From contig NZ_CP016540.2 in NCBI RefSeq assembly GCF_001186155.3, positions 1,900,001 to 1,964,000 on the forward strand: a DNA stretch of 64,000 nt. Direction: 5' to 3'. Source of the DNA: Planococcus versutus. GTDB taxonomy: Bacteria > Bacillota > Bacilli > Bacillales_A > Planococcaceae. Position 1 is the stretch's first letter, and each line of letters starts with the position of its first letter. The translations under genes and the position numbers were made by a program. Positions 42,987 to 52,244 of this stretch are shown one piece after another. The notes under the pieces are model-generated. The model had not been told where the DNA came from and ran no database searches. It saw only the letters and a program-made list of their open reading frames with translations.

Positions 42987-45749
42987 TCAATGCTTATTAT
43001 ACCAAGCTTCAATATCGGTTACCATCTTTTCTAAAGACACTTTAGATACTTCGACCTTTGGCAAAGCATTAATAAATTCTTTACCGTAGGATTTGGTCTC
43101 GATTCTTCGGTCCAATACAATAAATAACCCTTTATCATTTTTTGATCGAATCAGACGACCGAATCCTTGTCGTAAGCGAAGCACTGCTTCTGGCAATGCA
43201 TAATGCAAAAATGGATTAACACCTTCTCGTGTAATAATTTCAGATCGCGCTTTGAAGATTGGTTCTTCTGGAGAAGTAAATGGCAATCGTACGACAATAA
43301 CCGCACGAAGTGCGTCTCCTGGAACATCAACACCTTCCCAAAAGCTATTCGTACCAAACAGAACAGACTTTTGGAAGCGCTGAAAAGATTTTAATAACTT
43401 CATTCGACTACCGGATGAAATACCTTGTGCGAACAACATATAGTCATCTAGCAAACCAGTTTCTTGGATTAAATCGACTGTTTTCCGCAACATATCTTGT
43501 GATGTAAATAGCACAAAACAGCGTCCTTCCGTCACAATAACCGTTTGAACGACAGCATCCGCAACCGATTCAATATACTCATGCTGAGAAACATGTTGGA
43601 TATCTGGCATATCTTCTACGATATAAACATGAGCACCTTGATAAAAATCTTTTGGTGGTTCAAATTTCAAAATTGGAACATTCTCGGGAATCCCAATTTG
43701 ATTAACAATAAAACGCTCATTTGCAGGAACGGTCATTGTTCCGGACAACCAAATAATGGATTTTTCATGCCGTGCAGAAGCCATAACTTTATCTACTAAA
43801 GAAGCAACAGCAAACGGTCGTTTGTACAATGACAAACTTGTAGGCAAACTTCTTAAGTCTCCTTCAACCCAGCTAACTTCATCTGATAATGGAAAGACGA
43901 AAATTTCACTAAATTCAACTGCTTTTACCATCAACTCTTCTGTCCAATAACGCCAATCGGCAATCATTAACTGATCTTTTATCGTTTTTTCGATTAGTTT
44001 GTCCGCTTTTTGTAAAATCAGTTGTGACAAATCAATCCACTCATTTAAATAATGCAACATCTCTGTAAATCGGCTGTCATCAAGTGACAATTCACTTAAA
44101 AGTACAGAATTTTTTTTGTGACGACTTGCAGCAAATTTAGCATCGAATTGCGCTGAAATCAGAGTTGCTATTTCATCAAAAAGAGTTCTAAACTTTAAAA
44201 ACAACGATTCAAGTCTCAATTGTTCTAGCACACTTGAAAATCCAGTGCGCTCTGCTGCTTCAAAAAGCATTGTCGCTAATTGCTGATCGTCTAAACTGCC
44301 AATTTGACCAAAAATGTATTTCCACTGCGTATAAACAAATGTTTTTTCATGTTGTGACACCGCAGCTTGAACAACTTGATGTGCTTCATCCCATATATAC
44401 GCATCAACATTTGCAAGTATTGTTTTTTTACTTAAATGTTGATTTAATAAAAATGCGTGATTTGTAACAATGACATGCGCATGTGCCGCTTGATATAATG
44501 CAAACTCATAAAAATCGACTTTTTTCTCTTGTACTGTGAGTCTACGTATATGTGAACGTCGAATTTTATCTAACACAAATTGACCTCCACTAGAAGCATT
44601 AATTTCATTTAAATCACCTGTTTTTGTAACAGTTAACCAAACCAATACTTGCATAATTGTGAACGTCTCATCGTACGATTCATCGTCACCTTGAAGCAAT
44701 TCGACAAATCTTGCTAAATCAATATAATGCGATAAGCCTTTGATCAACGTAATTCGTACTGGAGAACCAATGAAACGTTCAATCATTGCCCCTTCTTTTA
44801 AGACAAGCTGATCTTGTAGATGAGTGGTATACGTACTAATCAACACTTGTTTTCCAGTATCAAGGGCGTAGTTAACAGCAGGCAATAAATAACCGATTGT
44901 TTTACCTGTACCCGTCGATGCTTCAATCACAATTTCTTTTTTCTCTACCAATGCCTGTTCAATAGATGCCATCATTTCGTATTGACTTGGTCTTTTCTCA
45001 AAGTTTGAAAAAACCGTTTCGAGTCCTTCTCGCCAATCTCGTGATTGAGAAACTGGTTTACTCACGTCTGCTGTAAAAGATTCTTTCGACTTAAGTGGAA
45101 CACCCTTAAAACGCTCAAAATCATCTGCTAGTGAATTTCTTTTTTTCTGTGTTAACTCAAAAAACAAACGAGACAAATCTGATTTCAAGTAGAATGATCG
45201 TTTATGAAGAAACGTCAATGTATCGTATGGCAAAGCTTCTAAATCATTTTTCGCACGTAAAAACAACAAAGCTGTTGCCATTGCATCATCATCTGCACGG
45301 TGAGCACTTTCCAGCGGGATTCCAAGTTCTGATGTTATGTCTTGAAGCTTAAAACTAAACGCTGTTGGATACATAAGTCTAACCAATTCAACTGTATCCA
45401 TTGTAAGTCCTTGCCATGTTGGCAATCCACTTCGTTTGAGCTCGGCTTGTAAAAAAGGCAAATCGAAATTTGTATTATGTGCTACAAAAATAGCATCTTG
45501 CATTTTGTCATAAACCGTTTCAGCGTAGTATTCAAAAGCTCTAGCTTTCGCTACATGTTCATCAGTAATATTGGTTAAATCCTGTATAAATAATGGAATC
45601 GTACGTCCTGGATTAATAAATTCTGTATATGTATCGATGATTTCACCGTTTTCAATTGTCACCATCGCGAGTTGAATAATCCGGTCACCTTTTGCAGGGG
45701 AATGGCCCGTTGTTTCAATATCGACAACGACATACTTTTGCGTATTCAT
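42987..45749 (-). CDS. dinG: DinG-type protein with N-terminal 3'-5' exonuclease domain
   Basis: A 920-residue protein. An N-terminal DnaQ-like exonuclease (about 5-165) carries VVDIETTGHSP, HNTNFDLPFL and ESAHRADDDAMATA. A helicase-like domain follows, with Walker A EASTGTGKTIGY near residue 280, DEAH box IWDEAHQV and motif VI LRQGFGRLIRSKND. Only one cysteine is visible in the whole protein, so the Fe-S cluster of canonical DinG is absent. This agrees with reports that the Staphylococcus homologue is a nuclease rather than a helicase. It is the first gene of the dinG-ypmA-ypmB-aspB-asnS-dnaD-nth string. Confidence 0.92.
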   Translation of the reverse strand: MNTQKYVVVDIETTGHSPAKGDRIIQLAMVTIENGEIIDTYTEFINPGRTIPLFIQDLTNITDEHVAKARAFEYYAETVYDKMQDAIFVAHNTNFDLPFLQAELKRSGLPTWQGLTMDTVELVRLMYPTAFSFKLQDITSELGIPLESAHRADDDAMATALLFLRAKNDLEALPYDTLTFLHKRSFYLKSDLSRLFFELTQKKRNSLADDFERFKGVPLKSKESFTADVSKPVSQSRDWREGLETVFSNFEKRPSQYEMMASIEQALVEKKEIVIEASTGTGKTIGYLLPAVNYALDTGKQVLISTYTTHLQDQLVLKEGAMIERFIGSPVRITLIKGLSHYIDLARFVELLQGDDESYDETFTIMQVLVWLTVTKTGDLNEINASSGGQFVLDKIRRSHIRRLTVQEKKVDFYEFALYQAAHAHVIVTNHAFLLNQHLSKKTILANVDAYIWDEAHQVVQAAVSQHEKTFVYTQWKYIFGQIGSLDDQQLATMLFEAAERTGFSSVLEQLRLESLFLKFRTLFDEIATLISAQFDAKFAASRHKKNSVLLSELSLDDSRFTEMLHYLNEWIDLSQLILQKADKLIEKTIKDQLMIADWRYWTEELMVKAVEFSEIFVFPLSDEVSWVEGDLRSLPTSLSLYKRPFAVASLVDKVMASARHEKSIIWLSGTMTVPANERFIVNQIGIPENVPILKFEPPKDFYQGAHVYIVEDMPDIQHVSQHEYIESVADAVVQTVIVTEGRCFVLFTSQDMLRKTVDLIQETGLLDDYMLFAQGISSGSRMKLLKSFQRFQKSVLFGTNSFWEGVDVPGDALRAVIVVRLPFTSPEEPIFKARSEIITREGVNPFLHYALPEAVLRLRQGFGRLIRSKNDKGLFIVLDRRIETKSYGKEFINALPKVEVSKVSLEKMVTDIEAWYNKH

Positions 45750-45857
45750 CTTAGCCCCTCTTTCTTAGGTGATTACCTAAAAAAATTGTAACATATCCTA
45801 TCGCTTTAAGCTTTCAAGATGAAAATTCAATCTTCTTTTTAATTTCTTATTTACTCA

Positions 45858-45887
45858 GAAAAACAGCTCCCATTTTAGGGAGCTGCT
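45858..45887 (-). terminator. Intrinsic terminator of panD
   Basis: CAGCTCCC and GGGAGCTG arms around a 6-base loop, followed by TTTTTC on the minus strand, just after the panD stop. Confidence 0.88.
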
Positions 45888-45890
45888 CAT

Positions 45891-46274
45891 TTACATAATA
45901 GTTGCTTCAGGTTCATAATGAATGATTTCTTTAATTTGATTGTCTGCGTTCATAATTGCGACTGTTGGTTTATGGTCACGTGCATTCTCATTCATCACAT
46001 AAGCATACGACAATATAATGACAATATCTCCACGTTGAACAAGTCGTGCTGCTGCACCATTCACACAAATCACACCACTGCCACGTTCTCCTGAAATGAT
46101 GTATGTTTCAAAACGGGCACCGTTGTTGTTGTTTACAATGTGTACTTTCTCATTTGCTAACATGCCAACAGCGTCTAGTAAATTTTGGTCGATCGTAATA
46201 CTTCCTACGTAGTTTAAATCTGCTTCCGTTACCGTTGCACGATGAATTTTTGAATGTAACATCATTCTAAGCAT
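45891..46274 (-). CDS. panD: Aspartate 1-decarboxylase
   Basis: A 127-residue pyruvoyl enzyme that makes beta-alanine for pantothenate. The self-cleavage site is G24-S25 (YVGSITID), where Ser25 becomes the pyruvoyl group. The catalytic Lys9 (HSKIHR), Tyr in [10 protein letters not shown], and the [15 protein letters not shown] stretch are all present. It starts four bases after panC, so they are co-translated. panB does not accompany them. Confidence 0.95.
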   Translation of the reverse strand: MLRMMLHSKIHRATVTEADLNYVGSITIDQNLLDAVGMLANEKVHIVNNNNGARFETYIISGERGSGVICVNGAAARLVQRGDIVIILSYAYVMNENARDHKPTVAIMNADNQIKEIIHYEPEATIM

Positions 46275-46277
46275 GAG

Positions 46278-47114
46278 TCAGTTCTCCTTTGGATTAAAAA
46301 TAAGATTATCAATCAAACGTGCTTTTTCAAATTGAACAGCTAACGCAAGAATTACGTCATTTTGAATAGTTTTTGTCAAAGATGGATATCCAAGCAGTTC
46401 GATATAATCGATTTTTCCAGATGTGTGTTCCGTTAAGTAAGAAATCATAGGCTCGACCGGATCTTGTTTTTTTAAAAACAAAGTTTTCCCTATTTCCAGT
46501 GCCTTTTTTAAATGAAGTGCTTCATTTCGCTCAACATCACTCAAGTAAACATTTCGAGAGCTTTTAGCAAGTCCATCTTGTTCGCGTACTGTTTGTCCTC
46601 TTCGTATCGATATTGAAAAATTAAAGTCTGCTACTAAAGATTCGATAATCGCTAATTGCTGCGCGTCTTTCTGACCAAAGTATGCCCGATTGGCTTCTGT
46701 TAAATGAAACAACTTGGTAACTACTTTTAATACACCATCAAAATGTCCTGGTCTTTTGGCACCACACAGTACATGTGCGAGTGTTCCTGCAGTTAGTTTA
46801 ATTGAACTGTCCCGAGGATACATTTCGTCCACACTCGGTGCAAAAATCACATCAGTTCCCACTTTTTTAGCAAGTTGTTGATCGCGTACTAAATTTCTTG
46901 GGTACCGATCAAAATCTTCATTTGGCCCAAATTGAGCGGGATTAACAAAAATACTCATGACTACTTTGTCATTTTCCTCTTTTGCTTTTTCTACCAATGA
47001 CAAATGTCCTTCGTGTAAAAACCCCATCGTTGGAACAATCCCAATCGTCTGACCTGCTTTTTTGGTTTCATGAACCCATTCTTTAAGTTCTTCCACCGTT
47101 TGTAAAATCAACAT
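46278..47114 (-). CDS. panC: Pantothenate synthetase
   Basis: A 278-residue ATP-dependent ligase joining pantoate and beta-alanine. Signatures: PTMGFLHEGHLSLV (HIGH-like site, about 29-42), SIFVNPAQFGPNEDFDRYPR, GQKDAQQLAII and SSRNVYLS. AAAGGAG precedes the ATG. It heads a panCD operon with a leader of about 185 bases that contains a transcription terminator. Confidence 0.95.
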   Translation of the reverse strand: MLILQTVEELKEWVHETKKAGQTIGIVPTMGFLHEGHLSLVEKAKEENDKVVMSIFVNPAQFGPNEDFDRYPRNLVRDQQLAKKVGTDVIFAPSVDEMYPRDSSIKLTAGTLAHVLCGAKRPGHFDGVLKVVTKLFHLTEANRAYFGQKDAQQLAIIESLVADFNFSISIRRGQTVREQDGLAKSSRNVYLSDVERNEALHLKKALEIGKTLFLKKQDPVEPMISYLTEHTSGKIDYIELLGYPSLTKTIQNDVILALAVQFEKARLIDNLIFNPKEN

Positions 47115-47300
47115 TTTTTCTCTCCTTTCGGGAAGAAAACCATATAAAAAGCCCTTCTATCGAAAAAAAGACAGAAGGACAGTAAATGTGAATTAGGTTT
47201 CCTCCGTCCCTGTCGTGAATCTGATCAAGGCAGAACTTTTTTTATTCATTTTTAAGGAATCGCGGTTGTTTGGTACAGTTCGCAAGCGATACTGCCCATT
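47115..47300 (-). promoter_or_regulatory. Candidate attenuator or riboswitch leader of panCD
   Basis: Minus-strand leader from the -10 TATAGT (47307-47312) to panC. It opens with a hairpin, CAGT-A-TCG, loop, CGA-ACTG (47276-47294), which has a bulged A. It later contains GACAGGGACGGAGG and ends in an intrinsic terminator (47143-47178). GACAG can pair with the CTGTC that forms the 5' arm of the terminator, so alternative folds are possible. Bulged-A hairpins in front of pan genes recall the published pan RNA motif, but I cannot confirm a match. Confidence 0.5.
47143..47178 (-). terminator. Terminator inside the panC leader
   Basis: CCTTCTGTC pairs with GATAGAAGG (one G-U) around a T/C loop and is followed by CTTTTTA on the minus strand. 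It lies 29 bases ahead of the panC start. It may be an attenuator or the end of birA transcription read-through. Confidence 0.7.
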
Positions 47301-47341
47301 AAAAATACTATAACAGAAATTAAAAGTTAAATATATTTTTC

Positions 47342-48325
47342 TTAATTGGTCATTTCAATATCTGCTGAGTAAATGCCATGAAGTTTCCCGTCAAGTGTCC
47401 GCAATTGAAGTACGCCATCATCGCTAATCCCTTCAGCAATACCTTCTAATGTATGGTTCGTCATTCTTGCTCTCACCGGCTGACCAATTGTTGTCGAGTA
47501 GCTTTCCCATAAAATTTTTAACATCCCGAAACCTTCGTCAATATACATTTGCGTATAAAGTTCAGTATAAAAAAGCACGGCTCGGACTAGTTCTTGCCGA
47601 TTGACGGTTTGTCCACTTATCATTTTTAAAGACGTTGCAATACCCTGTACCTCTAGATCAAAATCTTCTTTGTCTTGATTCACATTTAGTCCGATCCCTA
47701 CAATTAATGCTTGTATACCATCAGCATCCGACTGAAGTTCTGTCAATATACCTGTACATTTCTTGCCATTTAATAAAATATCGTTCGGCCACTTGATTTT
47801 AGGTTGCAATGCAGTTACTTCTTCAATCGCTCGAACGATTGCAACAGCTGTTACTAGTGTAAATTGAGGTGCTTTTTGAGGCGGTACATTTGGACGTAGA
47901 ATAATACTCATCCACACCCCTTTGTGAGCAGCAGAATCCCATTTCCTAGCCATCCTGCCACGTCCAGCTGTTTGCGTTTCTGTTAGCACCACTGTGCCGT
48001 CTGGAGCATTTTCTTGCGCTAATTGATGTGCAATAATTTGAGTTGATGTGCAACTTTCAACGTATTCTATGCGTTGGCCAATTCGTTTTGTTTTTAATCC
48101 TATTTGAATTGTAATTGGTTCTAACGTATCAGGTATCGAAACAATGCGATACCCCTTTTTTTTAACAGATTCTATTTCATATCCTTTTTCTTCGAGTTCT
48201 TTCATGTGCTTCCAAATGGCCGTTCTAGAAATGCCAAATTCGTCTGCTAGTTGTTGGCCTGACAGAGCTTCACCAGTTGACTCTAGCATTCGTTTTGCTA
48301 TTTTATACGTGACGGTGATATTCAT
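47342..48325 (-). CDS. birA: Biotin protein ligase and biotin repressor
   Basis: A 327-residue bifunctional BirA. The N-terminal winged helix (EALSGQQLADEFGISRTAIW, about 17-36) represses biotin genes. The central ligase has GRGRMARKWDSAAHKGVW (biotin-AMP loop) and KIKWPNDILLNGKKCTGIL, with an SH3-like C-terminal domain. It biotinylates acetyl-CoA carboxylase and other carboxylases. Its ATG lies inside the last codons of cca (23-base overlap), so the two are coupled; a slightly later start is possible. Confidence 0.94.
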   Translation of the reverse strand: MNITVTYKIAKRMLESTGEALSGQQLADEFGISRTAIWKHMKELEEKGYEIESVKKKGYRIVSIPDTLEPITIQIGLKTKRIGQRIEYVESCTSTQIIAHQLAQENAPDGTVVLTETQTAGRGRMARKWDSAAHKGVWMSIILRPNVPPQKAPQFTLVTAVAIVRAIEEVTALQPKIKWPNDILLNGKKCTGILTELQSDADGIQALIVGIGLNVNQDKEDFDLEVQGIATSLKMISGQTVNRQELVRAVLFYTELYTQMYIDEGFGMLKILWESYSTTIGQPVRARMTNHTLEGIAEGISDDGVLQLRTLDGKLHGIYSADIEMTN

Positions 48326-49436
48326 TTACAAACCAGTCCTTTATCGTTTCTTTCTCATTAGTTAATAGACCATAAACAACTAACTTTTCCATTTTTTCAA
48401 GCCATACTTTTAGCCAAGGTCCTGATTTTTCTCCGGTCCACTGCATAAAGTCAAGGCCATTGACAGCCAAATCAGATTTTGTTTGTATCGGCAATAAAGC
48501 TTTTTCTTTTTCCAACTCCATGTTTACTTTTTTTACTTGAGCTGCCATTATTAATTGTTCTATCGAATACGAATACAATGTCCACTGATCCCATGTAGTC
48601 AAAGCTACTAGCTCTAAGCTCTTTTCAATAACTCGCTTTTCTGCATTGGAAAAACGATAGTCTTTTATAGCCGAAAACGGTTGATTTTGCTGGTGCAATA
48701 AGTAAAACCATCCAAAAATAGCATGACCATTTGTTCTATAGAATGTCCAATCATTTTCGAAAAGCTCTCCTGCTGGTAAGAATATCGTCAATCTTGAATC
48801 TCTTAAATACTTCAAGCTTTTTTGTGTATCTAGACTAGTAAAAATTTTATCAATTTCCGACTTTACCCGTTCAACTGCAATCGTTTGAATTAATGAAGCA
48901 TAACTTTTTATGGAAGTAAGAGTCTCGCGTTCAATAGTAAAACCTAGTTGACCCGAAAAACGAATAGCTCTTAACATGCGTAATGCATCTTCTTGAAAAC
49001 GCTCGTCTGGGTCACCGACTGCACGAATGAGTTGACTTGTTAAATCTTGTTTTCCTCCGAAGAGATCGATAACTTTTAAACTTTCAGTCATTGCCATCGC
49101 ATTAATCGTAAAATCACGTCGTTGAAGATCTTCACAAAGCGATTGAACAAATTCAACAGAATCAGGTCTGCGGTTGTCGGAATAACTGCTTTCTGTTCGA
49201 AATGTCGTAACTTCGATGCCTTCTCCGTCTAATAGCACTAATACCGTCCCATGGTCGATCCCTGTATCTATCGTTCGAGTAAATAATGCTTTGACTTGTT
49301 GTGGAAGAGCAGAAGAAGCTACATCCACATCGCAAGGCTCTTTTCCTAGTAAATAATCACGTACCGCTCCACCAACTATATATGCTTCAAACCCAGCTTT
49401 TTTCAATATTTTAATGACTTTAATGGCTGTTTTCAT
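48303..49436 (-). CDS. cca: CCA-adding tRNA nucleotidyltransferase
   Basis: A 377-residue class II enzyme that adds or repairs the 3' CCA of tRNA. Motif A is YIVGGAVRDYLLGKEPCDVDVASS (quoted in part), with catalytic aspartates DVD. RRDFTINAMAM, GDPDERFQEDALRMLRAIR and the EDxxR-type template motif follow, then the helical body and tail. It starts four bases before the end of bshA and overlaps birA, in the known bshA-cca-birA order. Confidence 0.94.
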   Translation of the reverse strand: MKTAIKVIKILKKAGFEAYIVGGAVRDYLLGKEPCDVDVASSALPQQVKALFTRTIDTGIDHGTVLVLLDGEGIEVTTFRTESSYSDNRRPDSVEFVQSLCEDLQRRDFTINAMAMTESLKVIDLFGGKQDLTSQLIRAVGDPDERFQEDALRMLRAIRFSGQLGFTIERETLTSIKSYASLIQTIAVERVKSEIDKIFTSLDTQKSLKYLRDSRLTIFLPAGELFENDWTFYRTNGHAIFGWFYLLHQQNQPFSAIKDYRFSNAEKRVIEKSLELVALTTWDQWTLYSYSIEQLIMAAQVKKVNMELEKEKALLPIQTKSDLAVNGLDFMQWTGEKSGPWLKVWLEKMEKLVVYGLLTNEKETIKDWFVNEYHRHV

Positions 49437-50572
49437 TTGTTGTTCTTGTCCATCAATTGCTCATATAACTCTTCATATTGTTCTAAAATTTTTGATGAAG
49501 AGAAACGTTCTGCTACTGTTTTCAAGGCTCCTTGCCTCAACTTTTGCAATTGTGAGTCATCACGTAACAGTCGAGTGGCATATTCAGCTGCTTTTTGTGT
49601 ATCACCTAATTCAACAAGATAGCCATTAATGCCTGGTTCAATAATTTCAGGCATACCTCCGATATTCGATCCAATAACTGGAACTCCGCACGCCATTGCT
49701 TCTAATAACACTAAACCAAATGCTTCTTTTTCAGATAATAGCAATTTAATATCACTCATACTATAAAATTCAGCCAAACCGTCTCGTTTGCCAAGAAATA
49801 AGACTTGCTCGTCTAATCCCAGTTCTCGTACTTGCTGGATGATGCGTCCCATCTCAGGTCCATCACCAATCAATAATAATTTACACTTGATTTTTTCATA
49901 TGTTAATGCAAATGTTTCAACCACATCTTGAACTCGTTTCACATTACGGAAGTTCGAAACATGAATCATGACTTTTTCATCTGCATTAATACCAAGCTGT
50001 TGTTTTAACTTGCTAGCATCTTGCGAAAAGTATTCACGTTCATCAACAAAATTATAAACTGTTTCAATTTCTTTAATGGGTTGTATCAGTTCATATGTTT
50101 GTTCTTTTAACGAGTTCGATACAGCTGTTACGATATCAGATTTTTCGATGCCATAACGAATAGCTTCTTTTAAAGAAGAATCCGCTCCCAACACCGTAAT
50201 ATCTGTGCCGTGTAAAGTCGTCACGATGCCAATGTTTGATGCTGCCATATCGCGTCCTAAAATAGCACAAACAGCATGTGGAATTGCGTAATGAACGTGC
50301 AAAAGATCCAAGCCTTCATTTTTAATCACTTCAGAAATTTTGGTAGCTAATGCAATATCATATGGCGCATATTGAAAAACAGAATAAGTATTAATATCTA
50401 CTTGATGATTATAAATATTAGCGTAAGTTTTATTTAAACGAAAAGGTGTACTAGATGTAATAAAATGCACTTCATGTCCTTTTTCTGCCAACATCTTCCC
50501 TAATTCTGTAGCAATAACACCAGATCCTCCAACAGTAGGATAGCAAGTAATGCCAATTTTCATTTTCCGCAC
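49433..50572 (-). CDS. bshA: N-acetyl-alpha-D-glucosaminyl L-malate synthase (bacillithiol, step 1)
   Basis: A 379-residue GT4 glycosyltransferase that joins GlcNAc from UDP-GlcNAc to L-malate. The N-terminal GITCYPTVGGSGVIATELGK, HVHYAIPHA and TTLHGTDITVLG, plus the C-terminal SEKEAFGLVLLEAMACGVPV (E-x7-E motif), are typical of BshA. The deacetylase gene bshB1, which lies between mgsA and bshA in B. subtilis, is not here. Only 11 bases separate this gene from mgsA. Confidence 0.93.
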   Translation of the reverse strand: MRKMKIGITCYPTVGGSGVIATELGKMLAEKGHEVHFITSSTPFRLNKTYANIYNHQVDINTYSVFQYAPYDIALATKISEVIKNEGLDLLHVHYAIPHAVCAILGRDMAASNIGIVTTLHGTDITVLGADSSLKEAIRYGIEKSDIVTAVSNSLKEQTYELIQPIKEIETVYNFVDEREYFSQDASKLKQQLGINADEKVMIHVSNFRNVKRVQDVVETFALTYEKIKCKLLLIGDGPEMGRIIQQVRELGLDEQVLFLGKRDGLAEFYSMSDIKLLLSEKEAFGLVLLEAMACGVPVIGSNIGGMPEIIEPGINGYLVELGDTQKAAEYATRLLRDDSQLQKLRQGALKTVAERFSSSKILEQYEELYEQLMDKNNK

Positions 50573-50583
50573 ATCATTCTCTC

Positions 50584-50988
50584 CTATCCTCTTCTCTCAC
50601 CAAGTAAACGCCAATCAATAAAACCTTCTTCTAGCCCTTTTAAAAGCACTTCAGCAGTTCCCATATTTGTAGCCAACGGAATGCTATAGACGTCACACAG
50701 ACGTATCAAAGCCGTTACATCAGGCTCATGTGGCTGAGCTGTTAAAGGATCACGAAAGAAAATAACCATATCCATTTTATCTTGTGCAACCATAGCACCA
50801 ATTTGCTGATCGCCACCAAGTGGACCAGACCGGAAACGATTGACCTGTAAACTGGTTTCGTCAATAACTCGTTGTCCGGTAGTTCCAGTTGCATATAGTG
50901 TATGTTGAGCAAAAATCGGCTCATAAGCCGTCGCAAATTGGATTAAGTCATCTTTTTTTCTATCATGCGCAATTAATGCGATATTCAT
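50584..50988 (-). CDS. mgsA: Methylglyoxal synthase
   Basis: The ATG at 50988 ([15 protein letters not shown]) is chosen because AAAGGAGA precedes it; the frame opens earlier within dapB. The 134-residue enzyme turns dihydroxyacetone phosphate into methylglyoxal and phosphate. [11 protein letters not shown] (phosphate loop), [14 protein letters not shown] with catalytic Asp, and [15 protein letters not shown] are the family signatures. It lies between dapB and bshA; bacillithiol made by the BshA pathway helps detoxify methylglyoxal, so the pairing is sensible. Confidence 0.95.
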   Translation of the reverse strand: MNIALIAHDRKKDDLIQFATAYEPIFAQHTLYATGTTGQRVIDETSLQVNRFRSGPLGGDQQIGAMVAQDKMDMVIFFRDPLTAQPHEPDVTALIRLCDVYSIPLATNMGTAEVLLKGLEEGFIDWRLLGERRG

Positions 50989-51001
50989 TAGATCGTCTCC
51001 T

Positions 51002-51802
51002 TTAGTCAATAATGTGTTCCAAGCCATAAATAAGTTCTTCTTTTTCCATTACTGTCTTAATGGATAACACAATTCCTGACATAAATGAGCCTCTATTAAA
51101 AGAGTCATGGCGTAGTGTCAGCAATTGACCTTCCCCACCAAGCAAGACTTGTTGATGAGCAACTAAACCAGGCAAACGAACGCTGTGAATGCGCATACCA
51201 TCGTAATTAGCACCACGAGCTCCTTCGAGAACTTCTTTTTCACCAGCATGTCCTTGTGGATGAATAGTTCTATTTTGTGAAATCAGATGTGCTGTTTTTA
51301 ATGCTGTTCCAGATGGAGCATCTTTTTTTTGATCATGATGCATTTCAATGATTTCAATATCTGGTAAATAATTAGCAGCTTGTTCTGCGAATTTCATCAT
51401 CAATATCGCTCCTAACGCAAAGTTAGGTGCGATGATGCATCCAATTTTTTTATTTTTTGAAAGAACTTTTAATTCATCGAGTTGTTCGTCTGAGAAACCA
51501 GTCGTCCCAATAACTGGACGTATATTTAACTCTAAAGCATTTTTTGTATGTTCATATACAAATTCCGGCGTTGTTAAATCGACGAATACGTCGGGTGCTG
51601 TTTCTGAATAAAGTTCTTCAAGGTTTGTAAAAATGGGCACAGTAAAATTAGCCGGAAACAAATGAGTGTCTGCTAAGGTTCGTCCAATTTCTTTATAGTC
51701 AAGTGCCGATACCAATTCCATCTCTGGATTGTTCATTACAGTATGTACCGCTTCTTTTCCCATTTTACCTCTTGCTCCTGCGATAGCTACACGAATCGTC
51801 AT
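51002..51802 (-). CDS. dapB: 4-hydroxy-tetrahydrodipicolinate reductase
   Basis: The ATG at 51802 overlaps the ypjD stop as ATGA, with AAAGGACG ahead, giving 266 residues. The nucleotide-binding loop is [14 protein letters not shown], with [22 protein letters not shown] and the catalytic [16 protein letters not shown] with the HH pair and Lys. It makes tetrahydrodipicolinate for lysine and cell-wall diaminopimelate. Confidence 0.95.
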   Translation of the reverse strand: MTIRVAIAGARGKMGKEAVHTVMNNPEMELVSALDYKEIGRTLADTHLFPANFTVPIFTNLEELYSETAPDVFVDLTTPEFVYEHTKNALELNIRPVIGTTGFSDEQLDELKVLSKNKKIGCIIAPNFALGAILMMKFAEQAANYLPDIEIIEMHHDQKKDAPSGTALKTAHLISQNRTIHPQGHAGEKEVLEGARGANYDGMRIHSVRLPGLVAHQQVLLGGEGQLLTLRHDSFNRGSFMSGIVLSIKTVMEKEELIYGLEHIID

Positions 51803-52137
51803 TTTTGTTCGTCCTTTCTCGTCCAACGATTTTGATCGCGCGTATTGAATTTTTTGATTACTTGGTCATGTGCATCTGCCAAATCAATACCCATAGAATT
51901 AGCCATACATATTAAAACAAATAAAAGATCGCCCATTTCTTCTTCGATGCTATTGTCATCTTCAGAATTTTTCTTTTTTTTCGGTCCATATTGATGCATG
52001 ACTTCTCTTGAAAGTTCACCTATTTCCTCAGTTAAACGAGCCATCAGTTCCATTGGCTGAAAATAGCCTTCTTTATATTGTCCAATATATGTGTCTACAT
52101 CTTCTTGTAACTGTTTCATCGTTTTTTCACCGTTCAT
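51799..52137 (-). CDS. ypjD: MazG-like nucleotide pyrophosphohydrolase (YpjD)
   Basis: With the ATG at 52137 (MNGEKTMKQL), preceded by GAGGAG, the protein has 112 residues. All-alpha NTP-PPase fold: LTEEIGELSREV, then EEEMGDLLFVLICMANSMG, giving the EExxE and ExxD metal-binding pattern. Such enzymes clear non-canonical nucleotides. It heads ypjD-dapB-mgsA-bshA-cca-birA, six tightly packed or overlapping genes. A later ATG (52119) is a possible alternative start. Confidence 0.87.
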   Translation of the reverse strand: MNGEKTMKQLQEDVDTYIGQYKEGYFQPMELMARLTEEIGELSREVMHQYGPKKKKNSEDDNSIEEEMGDLLFVLICMANSMGIDLADAHDQVIKKFNTRDQNRWTRKDEQK

Positions 52138-52244
52138 TTCATCACACTCCTCAGTCAATCGTAAAGAAAACAAAGGATGTTGTCAAAACACATTATTTAA
52201 ACGATAATACAGAAGTTGATATTTACGAAAGGAGCTTAGCAATA

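Noticed and set aside
47240..47280. ACCGCG in the panC leader, resembling part of a T-box
   Set aside because: The rest of the T-box sequence is absent, the leader is too short for stem I, and the following run is A, not T, on the transcript.
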